Assembly (NCBI GenBank): GCA_023213395.1
Contig: CM041465.1
Location: forward strand, 45,949,741-46,013,740
DNA from: Cycas panzhihuaensis
Lineage: Eukaryota > Cycadophyta
DNA length: 64,000 nucleotides
Direction: 5' to 3'
Part shown: piece by piece, positions 1 to 9,046 of the stretch
How the letters are laid out: each line of letters begins with the position of its first letter
Position numbering within the stretch: position 1 is the first letter of the stretch
The notes under the pieces: generated by a model
Seen by the model: only the letters and a program-made list of their open reading frames with translations
Databases searched by the model: none
What the model was told of the DNA's origin: nothing
Program-made: the position numbers and the translations under genes

Positions 1-59
1 ATAGGCATTCTCATAAAAGGTAAGGAAAGACAATGATTTTTTTCCTATCTCCACCTATG

Positions 60-860
60 TAGGTACTTGTCTCGAATCAATAAAATGCTCTGTTTCCTCA
101 TCACCCAAGAGATCTTTTGTCGTACCAAATATGGTGTGAATTTCTGTTACAATCACATGAATATACCTCCCAGTTATGGTTACTTAAAAGTAGCATAATA
201 TCTCAACACAATTGCCTTTCTTGACTAAGTAACCTGCCCAAAACATAAAACAACCTTGGTGGACAAGATTTTGTCCAAATGACATTCCAATTGTGTCCTT
301 ACTCACTTTGAATGAATCTTCCAAAGCCATTGTAGGATATGTTAGCATAATTTGAATTTTTTCAAGAATAAGCATAGAAAAACCTGCCATGTTGAATGTA
401 ATCATACAAAGTCTTGTGTATATTCATAAAACTATGTAACCTGATATCATTTGGATTTTAGCAACAAATTTACCACCACAAACTAAGGTGATAGCATCAA
501 AACTTTTCATCAAGGTAGCGATGTCTCCTTGATGTACCATCTGTTTGAAGTCACTTTTAGGTTTTTCATCCTACATCCTTTCAGCAATTTTCAATGCAGT
601 ATTTCCTGTCAACATGCTGAGGCTCAAGGTGTTTGGTGAGATAATATTCTACTCGATCTTCAAATCTTCATTTTTATCATTTTCCTCAAATTTCAAGTGA
701 AGATCATTAGGCCTATTTTCAAAAATAGGTTCATGCAATTCTTCATCCCCTTTATGAATGTCAGATGAGTCTATGTGAGAATTGATCTTATCAGAATCAA
801 GCTGATTTTTCTTTTTTGCTTTCCTTTTCAACTTCTTTTTTTGGTTTTTAGTCAGGTTAT
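60..860 (-). pseudogene. E0 second module: basic linker plus conserved domain of unknown function (relic)
   Basis: Reading leftward from 860, a lysine/arginine-rich stretch (KKKLKRKAKKK) runs into an acidic, Asp/Glu-rich segment near 650-790. After one or two stops comes a hydrophobic domain at about 150-560. Its landmarks are KIQMISGY, then YPTMALEDSF, then FWAGYLVKKGNCVEI, then GRYIHVIVTEI. The same landmarks in the same order occur in N at 6880-7320 (RIQMVTGH, YPRAALESCF, FWIGYLTMKVNQIEI, RKYIHVSIMKI). I do not recognise the family. The copy has in-frame stops near 185, 405 and 650, so it is a relic. It follows the E0 gag in the same orientation. Confidence 0.5.
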
Positions 861-1234
861 TGTTAGAACCTTCATTCCTAGCATTAAGTCTTGACCTTGT
901 GTATTTATATTTTTGTCACTTTAGGCCCTTAATCCTAAAGTGTCATTTGTTGCATTATAAAATTGTCTTTTGTCTTGTAGTGACTTTTCTCACATGTGCT
1001 TGTGAGAAGTCAACTTTTGTGTAAGTGTTTCTTGTAGGTGAAGTGTTGAGAGTAATTCTCCTTCATGCTTGTATGTTACGATAGGTTGAGTTGAGGTTCA
1101 ATACTCCTCCCTATCTCTTTTCATTTTGTACTACATCATTTCATTAATCTAAGTTTATTGTCCTTCATATTTCGATGTCCTCTCCGACTTCTCAATAGAT
1201 TCTGGTTCCTGTGTTGTCTCCATTTAGTCTCACA
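861..1234 (+). repeat. Copia-A 5' LTR
   Basis: Begins TGTTAGAACC and ends CACA. Matches 12213-12583 over its whole length with a few substitutions and small indels near the end. Confidence 0.93.
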
Positions 1235-1237
1235 ATT

Positions 1238-1249
1238 TGGTATTAGAGT
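1238..1249 (+). other. Copia-A primer-binding site
   Basis: TGGTATTAGAGT, two changes from the plant initiator-Met tRNA complement TGGTATCAGAGC, three bases inside the LTR. Confidence 0.75.
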
Positions 1250-1305
1250 TGCGGGAACTTGAGGAGCGGTTTGGTGGCTTCGAATCTCTCCAAACCTAGT
1301 GATGA

Positions 1306-1322
1306 CCTTCGCCATACGAAGG
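1306..1322 (+). promoter_or_regulatory. Leader stem-loop shared by Copia-A, C and D
   Basis: CCTTCG (1306-1311), a five-base loop, then CGAAGG (1317-1322), within a conserved GTGA-flanked context about 60 bases past the PBS. The same stem occurs at 29218-29234 in Copia-C (minus) and 38542-38558 in Copia-D. The position suggests an RNA packaging, dimerisation or translation signal; that role is inference. Confidence 0.55.
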
Positions 1323-1645
1323 CGATCTAGTTGGAGTGAGAAGTAATTTCTTGAGGTTTGGTGTTGAAGGACTTGGTTTACATTCATGACTTGCAAATTC
1401 TTATAAGAATCTTTTATGCAAAATCTTGAATATTTGCACTTTTTTGGAGGACTAATTTGATTGCCAGAAAAAGGGACAAAGATATTAAGTTTGCAGGGAA
1501 CTTGGAGCTAATTTTCTTGTGGTATTTTTCACAAAATCAAAGTTGTGTTGCAATCTTTGCAACTTGTTGGTAAAAAACCATAAATTGTGAGGGTGTCAAA
1601 TTTGAAGAAGGTAGAAGCAGCCATCATAATGACATTATAAACCTA

Positions 1646-1858
1646 TTATGGAAGCTCTTCCAGCTGCATGCTCTTGAGAGAATATATATAGTGTGCCCTG
1701 CAACACTGTCTAGCTTTGTGAACTGCTGAAGGTGACACTAAAAGGTTGTGCTTCACAGGAATCGACTCTGGAAACTGACGGCCATTTACACAAGATGACA
1801 GGGACTTACCATCTGCTTGTACATATGGCTGTAATTGCTGCTGCTGTTTGATTTGCAA
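1646..1858 (-). pseudogene. Unrecognised antisense ORF with a Gln run (possible captured fragment)
   Basis: A 70-codon minus-strand ORF starts with a glutamine run (KQQQQLQPYVQAD), followed directly by GGTAAGT, which resembles a plant splice donor. It lies antisense in the Copia-A leader, in a block whose composition differs from the flanking leader. It could be a captured host exon or chance. I do not recognise the protein. Confidence 0.25.
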
Positions 1859-3201
1859 GCCTCAGATCTTTCTCCATGCGGCTCTAGCCTGACCGTCTCA
1901 CGTCTCAGCTGTCTCTTCTGTGCCCGCTTTGATCTGGTGCCACCATCTACGTGACTACGTCGGCTCTTCAATCTTCGAACCTGCCGTGTGCCTCCTCTTA
2001 GCGTCCGTCTCTTCGTTCAGGCGGCGTTCCACGTGCTCTGTCCCGTCTCTCGAGCTCCTGCATCAAGCGCCCGACTACATCTCCACGTGCTCCCGTCTCT
2101 TCGTCACAACGACGCCTGCAGAAACCAGCGCCTGGTAAAGAATTCAGCCGCCGCCCGTTTTGTGATTCGAAGAAATTTCATAGTTACAAACTTTAGTTTA
2201 TAACATTTGGAATATCCTAAGCATATTCTATTTTTTATTTTTCACCTTAACTTTAGTCTTATTAAAGTCCCTTGTTTTTTGTTTCTTAATCTTTATTCTA
2301 TCATTAAGGGCCTCGCTTATCACCTTTTTTTAGTGTGTAAATCACACTAAATCTTATGAAAAATTTGCAATTATCATTTTGAATTTAAAATCACTACTCT
2401 AAAGTGATTTTATCATATTTTTTTTGACAAAATTACTAATTTTTTAATGACATTAAGTTCTTTTAACTTTAATTTTGAGTTAAAAAGGTGATCTTTTCAA
2501 AGTGTCTCAAAGTGTGTTAATCACACTACTTTGTACAAATTTATCAAGTGTAATTTGGTGCTTCAAACACCACTTTTTCTTTTGGTTTATTTTTAAGCCT
2601 AAAATTGTATCATTTAAAAGTCTTTTTTTCTCACTGGGCTCCCTGCGAGGTGACCCATTCATAGTGAGAATCTACATCATCAAAAGGAGGGAAAAGGATC
2701 AATAAAAAGTTGTGATTTTTTTGGTGCGTAGGGATCAATTTTTCGATTCCAGGTATTCTTCGTGGACTTGCTTCATTGGTTTGATTGAAGGCATTAAATT
2801 GTTGTATTTACGCTGCTGTTTTATCTCTTTATGATATTATTATTTGAACTTAGTTGCATTACTTGTTAATCAACGCAACTATATTGTAAATTAGAGTATT
2901 TTCGACAAAGTCTTTCAGCAGCAATCAAGCCTTCACGCACACATTGTTCAGCACTCAAATCAACCCACTTTTTTCATTGAAACACTTAAGTGGGGAGGCT
3001 AAAAAAGAGTTCATACTCTACCTCAAAGTGCCAATAACTTGGCCAATACTGATCTAGTTATCAGATTGGACGAACTTGCGAGCCAAGCCCTCCATTCCGT
3101 CCACAAATTTTCGCCTTGTCTCGATCTTTTGTTGGATATTGAGTGGAACTTAAGCGCCAACTCATCAGCTTCCAAGTTTTTCATCCGGTATCGCACTCAA
3201 A

Positions 3202-3361
3202 ATGGCGACTCAGATGCTAAATGCAAACACCATTAAATTGACAGGTGCTGAAAATTATCTCACTTGGAAAAAGCAAGTAAAACATTTGTTGATTATGAAT
3301 GAATTGTGGGGTTATGTATCTGGCGAAATCGCCAAACCAGAACCCACTCCTGATCCAGTTA
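3202..3361 (+). pseudogene. Copia-A gag, N-terminal part (before the N insertion)
   Basis: The ATG at 3202 opens a copia gag of the MLNANTIKLTG...NYLTWKKQV type. The conserved W-K and LWGY motifs (MNELWGYVSGEIAKPEP) match the gag starts of Copia-C and Copia-D. The frame is cut after about 53 codons by element N and resumes at 8237. Gag forms the virus-like particle in the cytoplasm. The split makes this copy non-functional. Confidence 0.85.
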
Positions 3362-3727
3362 TGTTAGAAATAATATTTAATGTGTGTGGGTCCTAGAATG
3401 ATAAGTGATAGTCCTAAGTCTTAGGGTCAAAAGGTCATTATAATACTATGTAAAAGGATATAAGTTTATTGGTCAAGTTAGTGGTGTAATGCTATTGGTC
3501 AAGACAAAGGTATTTGTCCCACATGCATTACTTGGGATGTATTGTCTCCCACCTCTTTGGTATATAAAGATGGTTGAGGTAGTATGTAAACAAATCACAT
3601 CATCAAGGCTCATATTGAGTCTTTGGTGCTTTTGGTATGGTAATATATTCTGATTATGTTGTGTTAATCTCTGTTGATATTATTGATCTTGCTGTTGATG
3701 AGTGTTCTCCATGTTAAAATCTCAACA
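3362..3727 (+). repeat. N 5' LTR
   Basis: TGTTAGAAAT to CTCAACA, 366 bp, near identical to 7866-8231. Distantly similar to the E0 LTR (read on minus): shared phrases include a TCCCACATG block and a GTTGAGTCT block. Confidence 0.96.
3561..3569 (+). promoter_or_regulatory. TATA box in N 5' LTR
   Basis: TATATAAAG, conserved at 8065-8073 in the 3' LTR; expected RNA start shortly downstream. Confidence 0.6.
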
Positions 3728-3740
3728 TGGTATCGAAAGC
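3728..3740 (+). other. N primer-binding site
   Basis: TGGTATCGAAAGC abuts the LTR end; it resembles the initiator-Met complement TGGTATCAGAGC with a small internal change. Confidence 0.75.
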
Positions 3741-5021
3741 GTGCTTCCATATCTGTGTGAGAGCTGGGCTCTTGTTAAGTTCATTGTTGTGCAGGTGCAA
3801 CATCTTGTGCATGGAGGAAGTTCTCAGAGAATCTACACGGGTCAGTAGTTGCACTTGCAGAGGATGCAACCCTAAGGACATCAAAATATTATCCGTAATA
3901 CTGCTCACTTTTAGGGCTCACCTTGTAAAGAAGTCGGTATACAAAGAAAATTATCAGAATTTATTGAACCGAGGCTTGTATGCATGAAAAAATTATGGTT
4001 TGTATTTAAAACAGTTGAAAGGACTTTGTTGAATACTTCGAGTTTATTATTATTTCACTTGGAGAAAATCTACCATAAATGGACCTTGCATGTAAAGTTA
4101 CTGTGTGGTAATCAGACTTCTGAAAATCTCCATACAGAGAAACTATTTGAATAGAGAGATATTAGCCTATGAATGAGCTGTTGTTTTATGTGTAAGCCGC
4201 CAATCAAAAATTGCCAGTCACACATTTAAGACAACTCAGACCTACTGGGTATCTGAGACGGCACACGTCATTGCTGTAGATGTGATCCGTATGCAGAGTC
4301 AGAGTACCCGCGTTGAGGTTGGTCATGCATGGATGTGGCCTTTTCACAGTTGGAGCAATTTCAGAATTGCCATGAGATTCCTCTTCATCAACCAACACGA
4401 CTAGAAGTGTTTGATTGATTGGCACCGATATCACGGAAATTCTGTCAAGTTTCTCCCGTATAGATTGAACTGTTGCAGAGAAGTACTGTTTGGAGGGTGT
4501 CCCATGTATAGATGATTTGTTTCCACATTGGGAACTTTCAGACTTGACATCATCAATGCCCTCTCCTTCTGAGGTTATCTGTTGCAAAGGAAATTTGAGG
4601 TACTGATGAGCTCTGCCAGGTATAGCAAATGGTTCAAGAAGAGGATCCGATCACGAATCTGCTTACAACGTGTTGTTTTGACCCTCTCGCTTCGGTTTCC
4701 GCCAAAATTGCGGTGCATCTGTTTCCCTAAGAGCTCCAGTATCCCTATCCCGTGAACTGGAGATCGCTTGTACACCAAAGAATGATTGAAAACCCACAAC
4801 TTCGCAGAATCAGGAGAAATCTCGATCTCGCTTGAATCTCGATCTCGCTACTACTAGTTATTCTAAGAATCGGCGGCGCCTTTCCTCCAATTTGTCTTTT
4901 GTATCCAAGAGGAAGAGAGCAAGGTATAGATCATCGTTATGTCCATGATGACGGACGGCAACGATGGAATTGAATGAAGAGACCCATGGTGCCGCTACTC
5001 AGAGCGGAGATAGAGAAGTCA
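3741..5021. other. N 5' internal region, mostly unrecognised
   Basis: Untranslated leader followed by sequence with a 127-codon minus-strand ORF at 4204-4587 and a 74-codon one at 4575-4799. Composition is more balanced than the AT-rich surroundings. This part has no counterpart in E0 that I can see, so it may be acquired. I recognise no family. Confidence 0.4.
4204..4587 (-). CDS. Unrecognised 127-aa antisense ORF inside N
   Basis: Begins MQQITSEGEGIDDVKSESSQ and continues with a mixed polar and hydrophobic sequence (QSIREKLDRISVISVPINQ; TLLVVLVDEEES). There is no transmembrane segment, zinc motif or retroelement motif. It is the longest ORF in N's 5' internal half and runs opposite to the element. 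It may belong to a captured host segment next to the H4 relic, or be chance. I cannot assign a function. Confidence 0.25.
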   Translation of the reverse strand: MQQITSEGEGIDDVKSESSQCGNKSSIHGTPSKQYFSATVQSIREKLDRISVISVPINQTLLVVLVDEEESHGNSEIAPTVKRPHPCMTNLNAGTLTLHTDHIYSNDVCRLRYPVGLSCLKCVTGNF

Positions 5022-5277
5022 GGCCGCAAAGGAGGAACGAAGAGGCACAGAAGGTTATGAGGATAACATCCGTGGTATCACCAAGCTCGCTATCCGGCGC
5101 CTTGCCCGACGTGGTGGTGTTAAGCGAATCGCTGGTTTGATCTATGAAGAAACCCGTGGTGTGTTGAAGATATTCCCGAAAATGTCATAAGGGATGTCAG
5201 GTCAAGATATTCTCGAAGACGCGGATCGCCATGGATGTCGCCTATAGGCGTAAGGCGTGACTCTATATGGCTTTGGC
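5022..5277 (+). pseudogene. Captured histone H4 pseudogene fragment
   Basis: A core frame reads [19 protein letters not shown], then [18 protein letters not shown], at 5056-5175. This is the histone H4 histone-fold sequence with Ala for Ser and Leu for Pro at two places. Just upstream GGTKRHR (from about 5022) matches the H4 tail after a frameshift. Downstream, in shifted frames, are ENVIRD, AMDVAY and TLYGFG, the H4 C-terminal landmarks. H4 packages DNA in the nucleosome. This copy has at least three frameshifts and lacks the first residues, so it is dead. It lies in the sense orientation of N, between PBS and gag. I infer capture of an H4 transcript or gene by the retrotransposon. Confidence 0.88.
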
Positions 5278-6389
5278 CCGATGCCGTTGCTCCACATGTG
5301 AGGCGATTACTGTTGTTGTGATCTCGTGGGAGGCCCACTTCGAGTTTTCCTTCGTGAATTGTTTGGGATCTTGCCGATCAGCCCCACAGATCGGGCAGAG
5401 AGACCACCGACAAGAAATATGCAAAAATCATGCGTAATCGAGCATGGAGACAATGAAGACATGAATTGGAGCAAAGGCTAAAGACTACTCGACTACAACT
5501 GCTGAAAACTCATGGTCCCGCTAAAGAGGAATGCTTGAGATCATTTCAATGACATGTTCCTCGTGTTTGGGTCATTTAGAATTGTACCGTTGAGGGTGGT
5601 TTCATTTTGCTAGAGATAAGGCATTAAATCGAAAATATGGTTTCAACCTAATTTGAAGGTGCAAAGGTCAGCATAAGTAGGTGGAAGAGTATTCAACTCT
5701 TGTATTGGTTAAGTAATTTTAAAGGTGAAACTTGCAAAGAGCCGTAATGTACCGAGTACATATTATCACGGATGTCTGTTATTCTTAAAGATGTAATGAG
5801 CAAATGACTCATGACGACATGAAGAATGTGACGCAGAAATATGGAACTGTCAAGTATGTTGGGAGAAGCATCTGGTTATGTCTGTTTTTGAACAGCCTGA
5901 AGGCCCTCAGAAGGCTCGCATGAAATTGCATTAGCTAAGAGGGTGGCTTGGTTGTGAAGAATTATATTGCTACACTAGGAGCTGTTAAATCAATTTAATT
6001 TCTTTTAGTTTTTTCTTTGCAACCAGCCTTTATATTTCCAAAGCTACAGAATATCACGTCTCATAACTAATTGGCTGGAAGAGTAACAAATTTAGCCTTG
6101 GCAAGGAACTCCTTTTGCGGTATACACATGAAGAAGGAGAACATTGCACAAGTGATTGGTTGGCTCAAGAAGAACATTCATACCTTATGATAAGGTTACA
6201 CAGTAGAACCTGAGTAAACTGACAACAAAGAGCAGAAAAGAAAGACACCTCAAATCTGAAGATAGCAGCCACGAAAATTTGAAGGAACCTGGACTGTTGT
6301 AAGGATTGTTGTGCGAAGCAGCAAGCATTTTTCTAGCACTCAGGTTCCAATATTTCCTTGTCGATTTGTTTCTCAATTTGAAGTAGACT
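5278..6389 (+). other. N internal spacer between H4 relic and gag
   Basis: No ORF of note on the plus strand. Near 5820-5940 one frame reads QKYGTVKYV and another VMSVFEQPEGPQKARMKLH, which has a coding look and might be a second decayed captured gene. I could not identify it. Confidence 0.35.
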
Positions 6390-6720
6390 ATGGAGTTAAG
6401 TGACATTATCACCTTTGTGCCTGAGAGAAATGAATATTGGCTATCAGATCTTTGCTTTCCTCTACCCAAATACACTGGAACTAATTTTCGTTTTTGGAAA
6501 ATCAAGATGGAAAGTCTACTTGTAGTCAAGAAACTTTGAAAACAACATGGGGACCGGACTACCATGAAGAAGGGGAGGAAACCTTCAAAAGGAAGAACAG
6601 AATTGTTGTTGACGTGATACTTGCAGCCATTGATAAGGATGACCTCCCACCTTCCTATCACTTCATTATCCAGGCTCTGTAATATGGACTCAACCGAGGA
6701 TGCTTGGAAACCATCGATGT
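6390..6720 (+). pseudogene. N UBN2-like gag relic
   Basis: The ATG at 6390 begins MELSDIITFVPERNEYW. The copia/UBN2 gag signature PLPKYTGTNFRFWKIKMESL follows (F-W-K-K core). After a stop near 6537 and a frame change come EEGEETFKRKNRIVVDVILA and PPSYHFIIQAL. E0 has the same protein (MKLSDIITFV; IFKKKSRVAIDVMLA; SSYHFLLHTLQ) at 12589-12940. This would be the particle-forming protein of the family. Here it is broken by at least two stops. Confidence 0.72.
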
Positions 6721-6784
6721 AAGTGAATGAAAAGGACTCAAGAAATGCAAGAAGCAGAGAATCAAGAGGGCAAAGAATCAAAGG

Positions 6785-7593
6785 AAGAAGTTGAAGAGGA
6801 AAGAAAAGAAGGAAAAGCAGCGTGACAAAACCATAAGTCTCATAAAGGAACCACCGATCGAAAATTTCAGGCATCAATCCCTGCAGATAATAGTTCGTGG
6901 AGACATGTGTTGCCTAACAAAAGGTATGGATAATGTTATCCTAGTTTGTGTTGAAAAGTTGATAGGAAGAATTCAAATGGTGACAGGTCATACAGTAATT
7001 GGCATGTATTGCAAAATATCCATAATCTCTCTCAACTCGCCACCTTCTCCACTCTCACCTTTGAGGAGACCAAAATTATAGCAAGATATCCTAGAGCGGC
7101 ACTAGAAAGTTGTTTTCAAGGGAACATAAGAAGGATATCATGTCATCAGGTTCTTGCTTATCAGATTCATATCACTTTTTGGATAGGTTATCTGACTATG
7201 AAAGTCAATCAGATTGAAATAATGTTCCATGTGTGCATATCTATAATCAGGAAGTATATACATGTGAGTATCATGAAGATTCTCATTGTACTTAGTTCAT
7301 GGAACTTCTTGAGTGACACAAAGAAAACAGGGTGTATCACACAACTTGCAGGAACTCGTCTTAATAAGCCCATTGATCCAGGGGAGGATAATGGTGTCTT
7401 AACAATTGTCAACTCATCGCTGCACTTGGATAATGATGATATTACTATTGTCTACTGTGGTCACTCACATACTGAAGCAGGGAGAAAGAAACAGGTGATA
7501 GAAGACATGTTTAAAAGACACCTTGAAGATATGTTTGATGAATACATGCAGGATCATTCTGAATTATCCATGTTTCACTACTTGGATTCTTAA
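6785..7593 (+). pseudogene. N second module: basic linker, unknown conserved domain, acidic C-terminus
   Basis: A lysine-rich stretch (QRKKLKRKEKKEKQRD) is followed by a domain with landmarks VIVRGD-like, MDNVILVCVEKL and RIQMVTGHTVIGMY. A frameshift near 7010 leads to a 194-codon ORF (7009-7593) with TFEETKIIARYPRAALESCF, ITFWIGYLTMKVNQIEIM, IIRKYIHVSIMKI and an acidic end rich in Asp, Glu and His (EDMFKRHLEDMFDEYMQDHS). E0 carries the first half of this protein. It lies where copia elements would have nucleocapsid and protease, but no zinc knuckle or DSG motif is present. It is unlike reverse transcriptase, integrase or RNase H. Function unknown. Confidence 0.55.
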
Positions 7594-7856
7594 TTATGTA
7601 TGAAGTTGAAAGAGGCAAAGTCCGAGGATCATCAATTCAAAGGACATTACAGGGTTGAAGACCAAGACCATGCCCAAGACATGGTGTTCAAGACCTTTCC
7701 AAGATCAAGACGGTGGAGATTCAAAGAAGATAAAGTACATTAGAGTCTGTTGATAGTCATATCAGTCTTGTCATGTTGTCTTTAATGTCTATAGTCTCAA
7801 ATTCATGTCAAGTGTCAATGTATGTCAAATTGTCATTTGTTCAAACATTAAACATT
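7594..7856 (+). other. N 3' untranslated region
   Basis: Purine-rich then T-rich sequence without an ORF; contains repeated TGTCAA/TGTCAT words just before the purine tract. Confidence 0.5.
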
Positions 7857-7865
7857 AAGGGGAGG
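7857..7865 (+). other. N polypurine tract
   Basis: AAGGGGAGG immediately before the 3' LTR; primes plus-strand DNA synthesis in LTR elements. Confidence 0.85.
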
Positions 7866-8231
7866 TGTTAGAAATAATATTTAATGTGTGTGGGTCCTAG
7901 AATGATAAGTGATAGTCCTAAGTCTTAGGGTCAAAAGGTCATTATAATACTATGTAAAAGGATATAAGTTTATTGGTCAAGTTAGTGGTGTAATGCTATT
8001 GGTCAGGACAAAGGTATTTCTCCCACATGCATTACTTGGGATGTATTGTCTCCCACCTCTTTAGTATATAAAGGTGGTTGAGGTAGTATGTAAACAAATC
8101 ACATCATCAAGGCTCATATTGAGTCTTTGGTGCTTTTGGTATGGTAATATATTCTGATTATGTTGTGTTAATCTCTGTTGATATTATTGATCTTGCTGTT
8201 GATGAGTGTTCTCCATGTTAAAATCTCAACA
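7866..8231 (+). repeat. N 3' LTR
   Basis: 366 bp, TG to CA, followed by the AGTTA target duplication at 8232-8236. Confidence 0.96.
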
Positions 8232-8236
8232 AGTTA

Positions 8237-8637
8237 ATCCTTAAAATTTGATTCCAGCAGATTTTGTTGCCTTAGCTTCTTTTAAAGCTAAAGATGAGAT
8301 TGCACTCACTTTTATTCATCTGTCAGTCAGTGACAATGTTGATCAGAATATTGAATCTGCTACAACTTCAAAAATTGCTTGGGACATAATTGTTTCATTG
8401 TATGAACGAAAAGATGACACACAAATTGTGATGTATAAAGCAAAATTATTCAGTTTAAAGTATGTTGCTCCAATGACAGCTTACTTATCTTCAATTAAAG
8501 CTATCAGTAATCAACTGACAGCACTTGGCAAACCAGTCACAAACGAAGACACGTTATCGCAACAATTCATGCTTTGCCCAAAGAATACAATAGTTTTATT
8601 TCTGACATTTCTCAAAATGGAACTTTGTCGATTCTAA
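8237..8637 (+). pseudogene. Copia-A gag, remainder after the N insertion
   Basis: Continues the gag begun at 3202: SFKAKDEIALTFIHLSVSD, DNVDQNIESATTSKIAWDI and SLYERKDDTQIVMYKAKLFS follow the same order as Copia-C and Copia-D gag. A stop sits near the junction (8247). The frame ends at 8637 before the zinc knuckle. Confidence 0.85.
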
Positions 8638-8640
8638 CTT

Positions 8641-9046
8641 TTAATGAGTTAGAACGCCATCGCAAAGAAGAAGAGATTTATTCAGCAAGATGAAGCAAGC
8701 ACGCCCGTGCTTTCTCCACGAGTTTAAATCTAAGCAGATTTCCAAAAGCGAACTTTCGAAACAATTTGGCGCCTTAACATTAAATCTAAGATCGTTATCG
8801 TCATTATCGTGGCAAAGTTGGCCACATTCAGCCTGACTGCCGAAAACGTCAATATGATTTGCAACAACCTCAACAGCAATAAAATTTTCGTCAGCGGCAA
8901 CAGAATCAACAATAGCAATAAAGAAGAATCGCAAAGAACATCGCTGAGAACAAAGACGAACTCGAGGTGCATTCTGAGGTGGTCAACAACGAAGGACAAA
9001 TCGTGGTGGTTTTCAAGGCCACACAGCTCAACATGATCCAAGTGAA
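8641..9046 (+). pseudogene. Copia-A nucleocapsid-region relic
   Basis: Degenerate in all plus frames. Pieces such as LSKQFGALTL and RGGFQGHTAQHDPS correspond to the segment between gag and protease in Copia-C/D. The CX2CX4HX4C knuckle is not recoverable by eye. Confidence 0.55.

Larger units (their letters stand above)
1250..3201 (+). other. Copia-A untranslated leader
   Basis: About 1.95 kb between PBS and gag with no long plus-strand ORF. It carries a short hairpin at 1306-1322 that recurs in Copia-C and Copia-D, a GC-richer block at about 1630-2150 unlike the rest of the leader, and then AT-rich DNA. The phrase GGCTCCCTGCG near 2638 also occurs in the Copia-D leader near 39857, so the distal leader is shared with that group. 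Confidence 0.6.
3362..8231 (+). mobile_element. N: non-autonomous LTR retrotransposon with captured histone H4 sequence
   Basis: Complete 4.87 kb element. Identical-length 366-bp LTRs (3362-3727 and 7866-8231) differ at about four or five positions, and a perfect AGTTA TSD lies at 3357-3361 and 8232-8236. PBS directly follows the 5' LTR, and a purine tract (7857-7865) directly precedes the 3' LTR. The internal region has no protease, integrase or RT. It holds a 2.6 kb stretch with foreign pieces including a histone H4 relic, then a UBN2-like gag relic, then the unknown domain also seen in E0. Mobilisation must have used enzymes from another element. The insertion into Copia-A gag is recent. 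Confidence 0.93.

Noticed and set aside
1920-2203. Two overlapping GC-rich plus-strand ORFs in the Copia-A leader
   Set aside because: Short, mutually overlapping, no motif, and not at the gag start; treated as leader sequence.
5820-5940. Possible RNA-recognition-motif protein fragment (KYGTVKYV; FEQPEGPQKARMKLH)
   Set aside because: The match would need several frame changes and covers too few residues to claim a family.
6185-6877. 230-codon minus-strand ORF in N
   Set aside because: Antisense to the gag and lysine-rich region; its Leu/Phe/Ser-rich protein is what AAG/GAA-rich sense DNA gives on the other strand.
6880-7320. Idea that the unknown N/E0 domain is a viral movement-type or coat protein
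   Set aside because: Only vague hydrophobic-pattern similarity; no diagnostic motif could be matched, so I leave it unnamed.
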